NCBI GenBank assembly: GCA_001665255.1
Contig: LZSH01000435.1
Coordinates: 1-34,984, forward strand
Origin: Mycobacteriaceae bacterium 1482268.1
GTDB taxonomy: Bacteria; Actinomycetota; Actinomycetes; Mycobacteriales; Mycobacteriaceae
Direction: 5' to 3'
Length of the DNA stretch: 34,984 bases
A program made the translations under genes and the position numbers. The notes beneath the pieces were generated by a model that did not search any database, was not told the DNA's origin, and saw nothing but the letters and a program-made list of their open reading frames with translations. Positions 1 through 7,975 of this stretch are shown in pieces. Position 1 is the stretch's first letter, and each line of letters opens with the position of its first letter.

Positions 1-1001
1 CTGTCGAAGACCTCTTGGACCTCGGGCATGTCGAGGATCTCGTTCAGGGGCCGGTCGACGAGCTTGCCCATGTCCATCCCGATCAGCCGCAGCACGGCGT
101 GCACGGTCGTCATGTTCTCGATGCGCAGCAGCGTGGCCTTGCCGGTGTCGGTGGCGTGCTCCTGAATCACCCGGTCGAGGCCTGGGTAGGCGTGTGAAAG
201 GGCCGCCACCACCATCGCGGGCAGACCCGAGTAAAAGCTGCCATTGAGCCGGCGGAACGCGTGGCCGAGGTCGGCGACCGGTGATCCGAGTACCGCGCCG
301 ACGATGTTCAGCTCGGGGGCATACGAGCCGGCGGTCTCGGCGGCCCATGCGGTCGCAAGGCCACCGCCGGAGTAACCCCACAAGCCGATGGGCGCGGAAT
401 CCGACAGCGCGAGCTTTTCGACGCTCAGGGCCGCCCGCAGCCCGTCGAGGATCCGGTAGCCGGGTTCATATGGTGTGCCCCACGCGCCCTTGGACCCCTC
501 GTGGTCGGGCACCGACACCGCCCAGCCCTCGGCGAGCGCCGCGGCGATGAGGAAGAACTCCAACTGGGCCAGCGCACCAGGCGCCAGTGACTTACGGCGC
601 AGAGAGTACGACGGAAAGCAGCGCGACGTGACGGCGTCGATCGCGCACTGATACGACAACACCGGGCACACCTGCCCGACTGCGCGTGCGGCCGGGGCGA
701 TCACCGTGGTGACGGTCGCTTCGGGCTCGCCGTTCATATCAGTGGTCCGGTACAGCAGCTGGGTGGCGGTGAACTTCTGCGGGATCAGCCCGAGAAAGGC
801 CAGCTCGACGTCGCGGCTGCGCAACACCGTGCCCGGCGCGGCGTGCTCGAAGCCCTGCGGGGCCTGGTAGAACGGGTCGTCGTCGGGCAGCCGCGGACGG
901 GCGCCCCGGGCGATCTCCTCATGCGGTACGGAACCGATCCACTCGGCGCCGGCGCGCACGCGAGGAACGGAGCTAGCCGGGGCTGCGCTGCCGAAGTCCA
1001 T
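1..1001 (-). CDS. Secretory-lipase-family protein (Rv1592c-like), 5' part only
   Basis: An open frame runs on the minus strand from an ATG at 1001 to the window edge without a stop, giving 333 residues; the C-terminus lies outside. I translated it by hand. It has an alpha/beta-hydrolase nucleophile elbow GYSGG at residues 209-213 (Ser211) and sequences typical of the LIP secretory-lipase family, such as [11 protein letters not shown] and [12 protein letters not shown]. The expected role is hydrolysis of acyl esters or triacylglycerol. No clear signal peptide is visible at the N-terminus. The catalytic Asp and His are expected past the edge and cannot be checked. The gene lies 67 bp downstream of nrtR on the same strand, as Rv1592c follows Rv1593c in M. 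tuberculosis (from memory). A second ATG at 1009 is in another frame and leads only to a 74-codon shadow. Confidence 0.85.
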   Translation of the reverse strand, partial: MDFGSAAPASSVPRVRAGAEWIGSVPHEEIARGARPRLPDDDPFYQAPQGFEHAAPGTVLRSRDVELAFLGLIPQKFTATQLLYRTTDMNGEPEATVTTVIAPAARAVGQVCPVLSYQCAIDAVTSRCFPSYSLRRKSLAPGALAQLEFFLIAAALAEGWAVSVPDHEGSKGAWGTPYEPGYRILDGLRAALSVEKLALSDSAPIGLWGYSGGGLATAWAAETAGSYAPELNIVGAVLGSPVADLGHAFRRLNGSFYSGLPAMVVAALSHAYPGLDRVIQEHATDTGKATLLRIENMTTVHAVLRLIGMDMGKLVDRPLNEILDMPEVQEVFD

Positions 1002-1014
1002 CCGGCCATTCTTG

Positions 1015-1031
1015 CTTAAGGAGACATTAAG
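1015..1031. promoter_or_regulatory. Short inverted repeat upstream of the lipase gene
   Basis: CTTAA and TTAAG arms are separated by seven bases. The site lies 14 bases upstream of the lipase start codon, in the 67-bp gap behind nrtR. On the minus strand it includes TAATGT, which fits a mycobacterial -10 hexamer. It could be an operator or promoter element, but five-base arms are weak evidence. Confidence 0.25.
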
Positions 1032-1068
1032 AATCCAGTCACCCACGCCGTGGCCGCCAAATCGAGAC

Positions 1069-1761
1069 CTATCCGGGCGGTCGCAACGCGGCGAACTCGT
1101 CGGTGACTCGGTAGGCGGAGTCGGTGAAGCGGTACAGGGCCGCGGGGCGCCCACCGCTACGGCCCGAGCGGGCGGTGGTGCCGGTCGGAGTGATGACTCC
1201 GCGCCGTGCGAGCACCCGTTGCAGATTAGTGGCGTCGACCTGATGGCCGAGGGTGGCGCCATAGATGTCCCGCAAGGATGACAAAGCAAATTCCCTTGGC
1301 GCCAGGGCAAATCCGATATTGGTATAGGACATCTTCGCCACCAGACGGGTGCGTGCGTGCTCGACCATCGGCCCGTGGTCGAACGCCATCGGCGGCAGCG
1401 CGTTCACCGGATGCCAGCGGGTGTCGGGGGGCAATGCAGGCGTGGCGGGGGAGGGTACGAGGCCCAGAAACGTCGAGGCGATCGTGCGGTTGCCAGGGAC
1501 CCGGTGCGGATCGGAGAAGACGGCCAGCTGCTCGAGGTGAGCAATCTCACGTAGATCGACCTTTTCAGCGAGTTGTCGGCGAACTGAACTGGTCATGTCC
1601 TCGTCGTGACGCAGCCGGCCACCAGGCAGGGCCCACGCACCGCGCTCCGGGTCCTTGGCTCGCTGCCACAGCAAGACGCTGAGCTGCGGGTTTGGTGTGC
1701 CCAGCTGCCGGACTTGGAAGACGACGGCCAGCACCTCGTGCTCGGTGCTAGTATTGACCAT
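1069..1761 (-). CDS. nrtR: NrtR-type Nudix transcriptional regulator of NAD synthesis
   Basis: Predicted 230-residue repressor: an N-terminal Nudix domain (about 1-140) that would sense ADP-ribose or a related NAD metabolite, followed by a C-terminal winged-helix DNA-binding region (about 150-225). The Nudix box starts at G48 and keeps E54, but where hydrolases have REXXEE this protein has RQLAEK (62-67), so hydrolysis may be weak or lost. The start is set at ATG 1761 because TACAAT lies seven bases upstream, the geometry of a leaderless transcript; a longer frame to 1836 would run through the palindrome and into the nadA leader. The gene is divergent from nadABC. From the literature as I recall it, the M. 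smegmatis NrtR represses nadABC and C. glutamicum NdnR does the same for its nad genes. The regulatory role here rests on that family knowledge plus the operator-like palindrome next to the gene. Confidence 0.88.
   Translation of the reverse strand: MVNTSTEHEVLAVVFQVRQLGTPNPQLSVLLWQRAKDPERGAWALPGGRLRHDEDMTSSVRRQLAEKVDLREIAHLEQLAVFSDPHRVPGNRTIASTFLGLVPSPATPALPPDTRWHPVNALPPMAFDHGPMVEHARTRLVAKMSYTNIGFALAPREFALSSLRDIYGATLGHQVDATNLQRVLARRGVITPTGTTARSGRSGGRPAALYRFTDSAYRVTDEFAALRPPG
1749..1754 (+). promoter_or_regulatory. Putative nadA -10 element
   Basis: TAGTAT fits the mycobacterial -10 pattern. The predicted start of transcription is near 1761, leaving a leader of about 47 bases before nadA with the palindrome at its beginning. 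No good -35 is seen. Confidence 0.45.
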
Positions 1762-1784
1762 GTTTTCGATTGTAAGTCGAAAAC
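1762..1784. promoter_or_regulatory. NrtR operator candidate (23-bp palindrome)
   Basis: Arms GTTTTCGA and TCGAAAAC match perfectly over eight bases around a seven-base centre TTGTAAG, and one further inner pair also matches. The palindrome starts on the base next to the nrtR start codon, contains the nrtR -10 (TACAAT on the minus strand, 1769-1774) and covers the predicted nadA transcription start. A repressor bound here would block both promoters, giving autoregulation plus control of nadABC. Confidence 0.8.
1769..1774 (-). promoter_or_regulatory. Putative nrtR -10 element (leaderless)
   Basis: TACAAT on the minus strand ends seven bases before the ATG at 1761, so transcription would begin at the start codon itself. 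No Shine-Dalgarno sequence is present, which agrees with a leaderless message. Confidence 0.55.
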
Positions 1785-1807
1785 CTCGACCCCGCGAGGA
1801 GATCGCC

Positions 1808-2827
1808 ATGACGGTGTTGGACGACCGGATCGTCAACAGTCCGACCGGCTATTCCGGTGTTGACGCTGACGCGGAGTGGGCCGCCGAGGTGCGTCGCCTC
1901 GCCGATCTGCGCGGAGCAACGCTGCTGGCGCATAACTATCAGCTGCCGGCCATCCAGGACGTCGCCGATCACGTCGGCGACTCGCTGGCGTTGTCCCGGA
2001 TAGCCGCGGCCGCCCCCGAGGACACCATCGTCTTCTGCGGCGTCCACTTCATGGCCGAGACTGCCAAGATCCTGTCGCCGGACAAGACCGTGCTGATACC
2101 CGATCAGCGCGCCGGCTGCTCGCTGGCCGACTCGATCACCGCCGATGAATTGCGCGCCTGGAAGGCCGAATACCCGGGGGCCGTCGTCGTGTCCTATGTC
2201 AACACCACCGCTGCGGTGAAGGCCGAGACCGACATCTGCTGCACCTCGTCGAACGCCGTCGAGGTCGTGGCCTCGATCCCGCAGGACCGCGATGTGCTGT
2301 TCTGCCCGGACCAGTTTCTCGGTGCTCATGTGCGGCGCGTGACCGGCCGCGAGAACATTCACGTCTGGGCGGGCGAATGCCACGTGCATGCCGGCATCAA
2401 CGGCGACGAGCTGGCCGTCAAGGCGCTGGCTCATCCAGACGCCGAGCTCTACGTGCATCCCGAATGCGGCTGTGCGACCTCGGCCCTGTACCTCGCCGGC
2501 GAGGGCGCGTTCCCCGAGGACCGAGTGAAGATCCTGTCCACCGGTGGCATGCTCGACGCCGCTCGCGAGACCCACGCCCGTCAGGTGCTGGTAGCCACCG
2601 AGGTCGGCATGCTGCATCAATTGCGCAGGGCCGCACCGGAAGTCGACTTCCGAGCCGTCAACGACCGCGCGTCGTGCAAGTTCATGAAGATGATCACTCC
2701 GGCTGCTCTGCTGCGCTGCCTGATCGAGGGCGCCGACGAGGTCGATGTCGATGCCGAGACGGCTGCACGCGCCCGCGCGAGCGTGCAGCGGATGATCGAG
2801 ATCGGTATCCCCGGCGGCGGTGAATGA
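1808..2827 (+). CDS. nadA: Quinolinate synthase
   Basis: Condenses iminoaspartate with dihydroxyacetone phosphate to quinolinate, the second step of NAD synthesis from aspartate; cytosolic [4Fe-4S] enzyme. The 339 residues include the three cysteines expected to bind the cluster: C104 (in RAGCSLAD), C191 (in AGECHVH) and C290 (in ASCKFMKM). The 87-residue spacing between the first two equals that of E. coli NadA. Start: ATG 1808, preceded by a good GAGGAG ribosome site; the frame stays open further upstream only through the nrtR promoter. The gene overlaps nadB by four bases and is first in the nadABC operon, likely repressed by NrtR when NAD is plentiful. Confidence 0.97.
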   Translation: MTVLDDRIVNSPTGYSGVDADAEWAAEVRRLADLRGATLLAHNYQLPAIQDVADHVGDSLALSRIAAAAPEDTIVFCGVHFMAETAKILSPDKTVLIPDQRAGCSLADSITADELRAWKAEYPGAVVVSYVNTTAAVKAETDICCTSSNAVEVVASIPQDRDVLFCPDQFLGAHVRRVTGRENIHVWAGECHVHAGINGDELAVKALAHPDAELYVHPECGCATSALYLAGEGAFPEDRVKILSTGGMLDAARETHARQVLVATEVGMLHQLRRAAPEVDFRAVNDRASCKFMKMITPAALLRCLIEGADEVDVDAETAARARASVQRMIEIGIPGGGE

Positions 2828-4338
2828 TGTGGCATCAGCGCGCCGACGTCGTGGTCGTCGGCACCGGTGTCGCAGGCTTGGTGGCCGCGCTGGCCGCGCA
2901 CCGGCGCGGCCGCAAGGTGGTGGTGCTGAGCAAGGCCGCCGATACCGCGACGTTCTACGCGCAAGGCGGCATCGCCGTCGTGCTGCCCGACACCGACGAC
3001 TCGATCGACGCCCACGTCGCCGACACGATCGCTGCCGGCGCGGGGTTGTGTGATCCCGACGCCGTGCGGTCGATCGTGGCCGACGGTTATCGCGCTGTGC
3101 GTGAATTGGTTGACGACGGAGCGCATTTCGATGAGGCCGAGCCGGGACGCTGGTCGCTGACACGTGAGGGTGGCCATTCGCGCCGCCGCATCATTCATGC
3201 CGGCGGCGACGCCACAGGTGCCGAGGTGCAGCGGGCCTTGGATCACGCCACCAAGACGTTGGACATCCGTCGCAACCACGTCGCGCTGCAGATCCTGCAG
3301 GCCGATGGTGCGGTCACCGGAGTGCATGTGCTCAACGACGATGGGCCGGGCATCGTGCACGCGCGGTCGGTGGTGTTGGCGACGGGTGGGCTTGGACATT
3401 TGTATTCGGCCACAACCAATCCCGAGGGGTCGACGGGTGACGGTGTCGCGCTGGCGTTGTGGGCTGGTGTGCCGATCAGCGACATCGAGTTCATCCAGTT
3501 CCACCCGACGATGTTGTTCGACGGCCACGCGGGTGGTCGCCGTCCGCTGATCACCGAGGCGGTGCGCGGTGAGGGCGGCGTTTTGGTCGACCGGCAGGGC
3601 AATTCGATCACCGCGGGCGTTCATCCGATGGGTGATCTGGCGCCGCGCGACGTCGTCGCGGGTGCGATCGATGCACGGTTGCGGCAGACAGGTGATCCCT
3701 GCGCGTATCTCGACGCCCGAGGTATCGCCGACTTCGATCGTCGGTTCCCGACAGTGACGGCGGCATGCCATGCGGCGGGCATCGATCCGAGCAGCCAACC
3801 GATTCCGGTGGTGCCTGGGGCGCACTACAGCTGCGGTGGTGTAGTCGCGGATGTGTATGGCCGCACCGAATTGGCTGGTTTGTTCGCAGCGGGCGAGGTG
3901 GCCCGCACAGGCATGCACGGCGCAAACCGGTTGGCGTCCAACAGCCTGCTCGAAGGGCTGGTAGTGGGCGGACGCGCGGGACAGGCCGCGGCGCAGCACG
4001 CCGTCGAGGCCGATGTACCGCATGCTGAGCTGTGTTCCGCCGACACACGGATAGCATTGCCCCGCACGAAGTTACAGCGGGCGATGTCGCGATACGCGTC
4101 GGTCGTTCGCGACGTCGACGGCCTTGCACAGCTGACCCGCGAACTCGAGGCCGCCGACCCGCGCGACCTGAACTGCCGGGCCAGCGTGGAGGACGCGGCG
4201 TTGACGGCAACCGCCCGCGCCGTGACCGCCGCGGCGTTGGCACGCAACGAGTCGCGCGGCTGCCATCACCGCTCCGACTTTCCCGACACCGACCCGGCAT
4301 TGGCGCACAGCCAGGTATTCGCGGCGGCCTGCTGCTGA
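2824..4338 (+). CDS. nadB: L-aspartate oxidase
   Basis: FAD enzyme that oxidises L-aspartate to iminoaspartate for NadA. The 504-residue product starts with a dinucleotide-binding stretch, [11 protein letters not shown] (GTGVAG at 13-18), has the AQGGIAVVL segment of the succinate dehydrogenase/fumarate reductase flavoprotein family, the NadB-like [18 protein letters not shown], and [11 protein letters not shown]. It is slightly shorter than the usual 520-540 residues. Two ATG codons in tandem (2824 and 2827) could each start it; the first overlaps the nadA stop in an ATGA arrangement. The stop overlaps the nadC start by one base (TGATG), so all three nad genes are likely translationally coupled. 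Confidence 0.96.
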   Translation: MMWHQRADVVVVGTGVAGLVAALAAHRRGRKVVVLSKAADTATFYAQGGIAVVLPDTDDSIDAHVADTIAAGAGLCDPDAVRSIVADGYRAVRELVDDGAHFDEAEPGRWSLTREGGHSRRRIIHAGGDATGAEVQRALDHATKTLDIRRNHVALQILQADGAVTGVHVLNDDGPGIVHARSVVLATGGLGHLYSATTNPEGSTGDGVALALWAGVPISDIEFIQFHPTMLFDGHAGGRRPLITEAVRGEGGVLVDRQGNSITAGVHPMGDLAPRDVVAGAIDARLRQTGDPCAYLDARGIADFDRRFPTVTAACHAAGIDPSSQPIPVVPGAHYSCGGVVADVYGRTELAGLFAAGEVARTGMHGANRLASNSLLEGLVVGGRAGQAAAQHAVEADVPHAELCSADTRIALPRTKLQRAMSRYASVVRDVDGLAQLTRELEAADPRDLNCRASVEDAALTATARAVTAAALARNESRGCHHRSDFPDTDPALAHSQVFAAACC

Positions 4339-5195
4339 TGGAACTCACCGCGGACGAGCTGACCGAGGCTCGCAGGGTAATCGCACGCGCCCTGGAGGAA
4401 GACCTGCGCTACGGGCCCGATGTGACGACATTGGCGACGGTGCCCGCCGATGCCACGACGACGGCGTCGATGGTGACGCGCGAACCGGGCGTGATCGCCG
4501 GGGTCGATATCGCCCTTCTGGTTCTCGACGAGGTGATCGGTCCGGACGGCTATCGCGTGAAAGATCGCGTGTCTGACGGTGCTCACATCGACGCGGGCGC
4601 AGTGGTGCTGGTGGTCGAGGCGCCGACGCAGGGACTGCTGACCGCCGAGCGGACCATGCTCAACCTGGTCTGCCATTTGTCGGGCATCGCCACGACCACC
4701 GCGGCGTGGGTGGAGGCCGTTGAGGGCACCTCCGCGAGGATCCGCGACACCCGCAAGACGCTGCCGGGCCTGCGCGCTCTGCAGAAGTACGCGGTACGTG
4801 TCGGCGGTGGCGTCAACCACCGGATGGGGCTCGGCGATGCGGCACTGATCAAGGACAACCATGTCGCCGCCGCGGGCTCGGTGGTGGCCGCGTTGCGCGC
4901 GGTGCGCGGAGCAGCGCCCGACCTGCCGTGCGAAGTGGAGGTCGACTCGCTCGAGCAGCTCGACGATGTGTTGGCCGAAGATGTGGAACTTGTTCTGCTG
5001 GATAACTTTCCGGTGTGGCAGACCCAGATTGCGGTGCAGCGCCGCGACGCCCGCGCGCCCCAGACGAAACTCGAGTCCTCGGGCGGGCTTTCGCTGGCGA
5101 CCGCGGCCGAATACGCGGGCACGGGCGTCGACTATCTGGCGGTCGGTGCCCTCACCCACTCGGTGCGAGTGCTGGACGTCGGCCTCGATCTCTAA
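4338..5195 (+). CDS. nadC: Quinolinate phosphoribosyltransferase (decarboxylating)
   Basis: Converts quinolinate and PRPP to nicotinate mononucleotide, completing the pathway begun by nadA and nadB. The 285-residue length equals my recollection of the M. tuberculosis enzyme. Visible signatures are RDTRKT (136-141) for phosphate and quinolinate binding, HR at 161-162, KDNH at 172-175, and a C-terminal LESSGGLSL segment of the barrel. The start at 4338 is fixed by the one-base overlap with the nadB stop; the longer upstream frame lies inside nadB. It converges on the TetR gene, and the two stop codons overlap within four bases (5192-5195), leaving no room for a conventional terminator. Confidence 0.97.
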   Translation: MELTADELTEARRVIARALEEDLRYGPDVTTLATVPADATTTASMVTREPGVIAGVDIALLVLDEVIGPDGYRVKDRVSDGAHIDAGAVVLVVEAPTQGLLTAERTMLNLVCHLSGIATTTAAWVEAVEGTSARIRDTRKTLPGLRALQKYAVRVGGGVNHRMGLGDAALIKDNHVAAAGSVVAALRAVRGAAPDLPCEVEVDSLEQLDDVLAEDVELVLLDNFPVWQTQIAVQRRDARAPQTKLESSGGLSLATAAEYAGTGVDYLAVGALTHSVRVLDVGLDL

Positions 5196-5764
5196 GGGGC
5201 CGCGCTGAGCAGTGTGCGCGCGGCCGCCTTGGCGGCGGTGAGCGCGCCGGCGTCGCCTGCGATACGCGACAGCATCAGTGCTCCCTCGATCACCGCGATC
5301 ACCGCAAGCGCCGTCTGCTGGGCGTCGTGATCGGGCCAACCGTCCTTGCCGAGGCGCTCGGCGATGGCAGCGGTCCAGCCGGCGAACGCGCGAGCCGACG
5401 CGTCGCGCACCAGCGGGCTGGCATTGACTGACTCGGTGGCGATCGGTTCGATGGGGCAGCCGTCACGCCGGTCGGACGCCAATTGCGTGATCAGCAGGTC
5501 GATCCAGGCGTCGACGATGTCGGCGACCGCCGCGTCGCTGTCGAGGAAGCGGCGCAGCAACCGCTCGATCTGGCCCCCCGCGGACTCGACGACAGCGGCG
5601 GCCAGTTCCTGCTTTCCGTTCGGGAAGTGGTGATACAGCGAGCCGGCCTTGACGTCTGCCGTCTCCAGGATCTGGCTGACCCCGGTAGCCGCATAGCCCT
5701 GACGGCGAAACAGCAGGGCTGCGGTGTCGATCAACACGTCGCGGCTTCGGTCGGGGCGGGGCAC
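5192..5764 (-). CDS. TetR-family regulator
   Basis: 190-residue repressor with a typical N-terminal helix-turn-helix (about residues 10-55), including GYAATGVSQILETADVKAGS and LYHHFPNGKQEL. The C-terminal ligand domain resembles the LmrA/YxaF branch, though the ligand is unknown. GTG 5764 is taken as the start: it is the first in-frame start before the HTH, and TAGTAT lies just upstream on the minus strand. The gene is divergent from the dehydrogenase at 5829, with a strong palindrome between them, so it most likely represses that gene and itself. The inducer may be a substrate or relative of a substrate of the dehydrogenase. Confidence 0.9.
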   Translation of the reverse strand: MPRPDRSRDVLIDTAALLFRRQGYAATGVSQILETADVKAGSLYHHFPNGKQELAAAVVESAGGQIERLLRRFLDSDAAVADIVDAWIDLLITQLASDRRDGCPIEPIATESVNASPLVRDASARAFAGWTAAIAERLGKDGWPDHDAQQTALAVIAVIEGALMLSRIAGDAGALTAAKAAARTLLSAAP

Positions 5765-5767
5765 CCC

Positions 5768-5773
5768 TTGACA
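5768..5773 (+). promoter_or_regulatory. -35 element of the dehydrogenase promoter
   Basis: Perfect TTGACA. An AAGAAT hexamer 18 bases downstream (5792-5797) could be the -10 and lies inside the palindrome, so a bound TetR protein would occlude it. Confidence 0.5.
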
Positions 5774-5783
5774 ATACTAGAAC

Positions 5784-5809
5784 GGTCGCTCAAGAATACT
5801 TGAACGACC
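5784..5809. promoter_or_regulatory. TetR operator candidate (26-bp palindrome)
   Basis: Arms GGTCGCTCAAG and CTTGAACGACC pair at 10 of 11 positions around the centre AATA. The site lies between the divergent TetR gene and the dehydrogenase gene, overlapping the predicted -10 of the latter. Its size and symmetry are typical for a TetR-family dimer or pair of dimers. Confidence 0.8.
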
Positions 5810-5828
5810 ACTAAAGAAGGGCGATCCC

Positions 5829-6854
5829 GTGCACGAGTTGGTGTTCTCCGAGGGCGGGCGGTACGCGTGGCGGGAGACCGCGGACCCGCAGATCAGCGAT
5901 GGCGGGCAGGCGATCGTGCGTCCGCTGGCCGTCGCGTGCTGCGATCTGGATGTCGGCGTCGCGCAGGGCGTGCTGCCGATGCCGCCGGGGCACGCGGTCG
6001 GGCATGAAGGCATCGCCGAGGTCGTTGCCGTCGGCGACGATGTCACAACGGTCCGGGTCGGCGACCGCGTCGTCGTGCCGTTTCAGATCAACTGCGGCAA
6101 GTGCAGCGCGTGCAGGCGCGGCGTCACGGGCTCATGCGCGTCGTTACCGCTGATGTCGATGTACGGCATGGCGCCGCTGGCGGGCATGGACGGCGGCGGC
6201 TTCATGTCTGACCTCGTCCTCGTACCGTTCGCCGATGCGATGCTGCTGACGGTTCCCGTCGGCGTCGATCCGGTGTCAATCGCCTCGCTGTCGGACAACA
6301 TCCCCGACGGCTGGCGTGGCGTCGGCCCGTACCGAGCCGAACTGGCCGACCTGGACGAGGCAGACCGCCGTGTGCTGGTGGTCGGACGGCTGTCGATCGG
6401 GGTGTACGCCGCCGCATTCGGGGTGGCCTACGGCGCACGCGTCGATTACGTCGACACCGACCAAAGACGGCTCGCGGTGGCCGAGAAGCTTGGCGCCCGC
6501 GTACACGACCGGCCCAAACCGGACAAATCGTGGGACCCGTATCCGGTCACCGTGCATACGTCGATGGACCCGTCGGTGCTCGCCGCCACGCTGCGCGCGA
6601 CGTGGCCTGACGGCGTCTGCACGGACACCGGCATCTATTTCACCAACGGGGTCGAGCTGCCGCTGCTGCCCATGTACACACGCGGCGTGCGCTTCGTCAC
6701 CGGACGGGTGAACGCGCGGGCGGTCATCCCCGACATCCTTGAATTGCTCTCCGCGACATGCGATCTGTCCCCTGCCGTGGATCGGGTGGCGGCCTGGGAC
6801 GACGCGCCGTCGGTCTGGCCGACGATGACCGGGAAGACGGTGTTCACGCGGTAG
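5829..6854 (+). CDS. Zinc-dependent alcohol dehydrogenase family protein
   Basis: 341-residue medium-chain dehydrogenase; would oxidise an alcohol or reduce an aldehyde with a nicotinamide cofactor. Catalytic-zinc candidates are C37/C38 and H59-E60 (in GHAVGHEGIAEV), with D156 in LSDN as a possible third ligand as in the formaldehyde/threonine dehydrogenase branch. The structural zinc lobe is clear: C89, C92, C95 and C103. The nucleotide-binding turn is unusual, GRLSIG (186-191) in place of GxGxxG, though an acidic residue follows at the expected strand end (YVDTD). GTG 5829 is preceded by AGAAGG. The gene lies under the TetR operator and its 3' end overlaps the convergent exporter gene by 11 bases. 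The substrate cannot be inferred. Confidence 0.9.
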   Translation: MHELVFSEGGRYAWRETADPQISDGGQAIVRPLAVACCDLDVGVAQGVLPMPPGHAVGHEGIAEVVAVGDDVTTVRVGDRVVVPFQINCGKCSACRRGVTGSCASLPLMSMYGMAPLAGMDGGGFMSDLVLVPFADAMLLTVPVGVDPVSIASLSDNIPDGWRGVGPYRAELADLDEADRRVLVVGRLSIGVYAAAFGVAYGARVDYVDTDQRRLAVAEKLGARVHDRPKPDKSWDPYPVTVHTSMDPSVLAATLRATWPDGVCTDTGIYFTNGVELPLLPMYTRGVRFVTGRVNARAVIPDILELLSATCDLSPAVDRVAAWDDAPSVWPTMTGKTVFTR

Positions 6855-7482
6855 CGGGCCCGCGCCGCACCAGTGACAGCACCAATGCCGCAGCAGCGAA
6901 CAGGCCCGAGAACATCCGGTTGACGATCGTCTGCTTGCGCGGGGTGTGCATCCACTTGAGTAGCCGAACGGACAGCGCGGTGTACAGGCCCATCACGACG
7001 AGGTCGACGGCGACCATCGTCGCCCCGATGGCCAGGTACTGCGGCATCAGCGGCGCGGTGGGCACCACGAATTGCGGAAGAACAGCCAGGAAGAACACCA
7101 GGCCCTTGGGATTGGTGGCGTTGACGAGAAAGCCGCGCACTACGAGCGAGAGCCGGCCACCGTCCATCGCCTTGCCGACCTGCTCACGCAGATCCACTGT
7201 GGCCGTGCGCCATTGGTGGACCGCCAGGTACACCAGGTATGCCACGCCGATCCACTTTATGACGTTGAAGGCGACGATCGAGTTCGTGACGACGGCGCCG
7301 AGGCCGGCTGCCACCAGCGCGAGCTGCAGCATCAGGCCGATCTCGAGACCGAGGATGCTCCAATAGCCCCGGCGCACACCGTGGGTCAGCCCCGTAGCCA
7401 TCGACTGAATGGCGCCCGCGCCGGGCGAGATTGCGATGGCGATCGCCGCGCCAACGAACGTCAGCCACACTTCCCATGCCAT
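6844..7482 (-). CDS. LysE/RhtB-family amino-acid exporter
   Basis: 212-residue membrane protein with about six hydrophobic segments and the family's N-terminal pattern, AIAISPGAGAIQSMATGL, plus NATNPKGLVFF in the middle. Members export amino acids such as lysine, homoserine or threonine, or related metabolites; the substrate here is unknown. It starts 12 bases after the stop of the nitroreductase-family gene on the same strand, so the two are probably cotranscribed. No strong Shine-Dalgarno sequence precedes its ATG. The 3' end overlaps that of the dehydrogenase gene on the other strand. Confidence 0.92.
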   Translation of the reverse strand: MAWEVWLTFVGAAIAIAISPGAGAIQSMATGLTHGVRRGYWSILGLEIGLMLQLALVAAGLGAVVTNSIVAFNVIKWIGVAYLVYLAVHQWRTATVDLREQVGKAMDGGRLSLVVRGFLVNATNPKGLVFFLAVLPQFVVPTAPLMPQYLAIGATMVAVDLVVMGLYTALSVRLLKWMHTPRKQTIVNRMFSGLFAAAALVLSLVRRGPATA

Positions 7483-7494
7483 CGGACGAGTGTG

Positions 7495-7905
7495 TCAGGA
7501 GATGTCGGCGACGAACACTCCCATCTTCTTGCCCTGGACGCGTGCCGCGTAGGGCAACCCCTCGGTGTCACCGCCTGCGGGCACGATCCGCGGGTTGACG
7601 ATGTGGACGGTCTTGCGGCCGAAGATCACCTCGGCTTCGTTGGCGGCGAGCACATTCTTCACCCAATCTGTCTTTCCGTGGCCGAGTGCGATCGCCAGGA
7701 CGTCGCCCTTGCGAAACGGGGTGACGACGGTTTCGTAGGTTTTTCCGGACTTGCGGCCTCGATGCCTTATCTTGGCCACGCCGGGCATGACCCGCGCAAT
7801 GCGCTTGACCAGCGGGTTCATGTACTTGATCTGCAGACGCTCTATTGCGGGCGGGAATACCATCGGCACACCCGGGGCGTTGTTGGGGTGATCGTTCGCG
7901 GACAT
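7495..7905 (-). CDS. Nitroreductase/deazaflavin-dependent oxidoreductase family protein
   Basis: 136-residue small split-barrel protein resembling the F420-dependent Ddn family of mycobacteria: it has IRHRGRKSGKTYETVVTPF followed by ALGHGKTDWVKNVLAANEAEV and a short C-terminal strand. It may use F420H2 to reduce quinones or nitro compounds, or it may only bind deazaflavin; family members vary. ATG 7905 is chosen because TAATGT ends seven bases upstream on the minus strand, the leaderless geometry; the frame stays open further upstream only because the opposite strand is GC-rich coding sequence. It is divergent from the gene at 7976 and leads a likely two-gene unit with the LysE-type exporter. 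Confidence 0.85.
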   Translation of the reverse strand: MSANDHPNNAPGVPMVFPPAIERLQIKYMNPLVKRIARVMPGVAKIRHRGRKSGKTYETVVTPFRKGDVLAIALGHGKTDWVKNVLAANEAEVIFGRKTVHIVNPRIVPAGGDTEGLPYAARVQGKKMGVFVADIS

Positions 7906-7912
7906 GCCTTCG

Positions 7913-7918
7913 ACATTA
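7913..7918 (-). promoter_or_regulatory. Putative -10 of the nitroreductase-family gene (leaderless)
   Basis: TAATGT on the minus strand ends seven bases before the ATG at 7905, so the transcript would start at the start codon. Confidence 0.5.
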
Positions 7919-7962
7919 CGGCGACTTGCCCCAAAGTTCGCTGGCGGATCAGGATTCGCCGT

Positions 7963-7968
7963 TACCAT
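7963..7968 (+). promoter_or_regulatory. Putative -10 of the membrane-anchored protein gene (leaderless)
   Basis: TACCAT ends seven bases before GTG 7976, which supports that GTG as both transcription and translation start. Confidence 0.5.
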
Positions 7969-7975
7969 CACTCGG

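Noticed and set aside
1748..3163. 471-codon minus-strand open frame opposite nadA and nadB
   Set aside because: Its sequence is Arg-rich and low in recognisable motifs, and it lies opposite two certain genes; GC-rich codon bias on the plus strand creates such frames.
7904..7975. Upstream ATG start for the membrane-anchored protein
   Set aside because: It would add 24 residues before the membrane segment, overlap the divergent gene's start codon, and ignore the -10 placed seven bases before GTG 7976.
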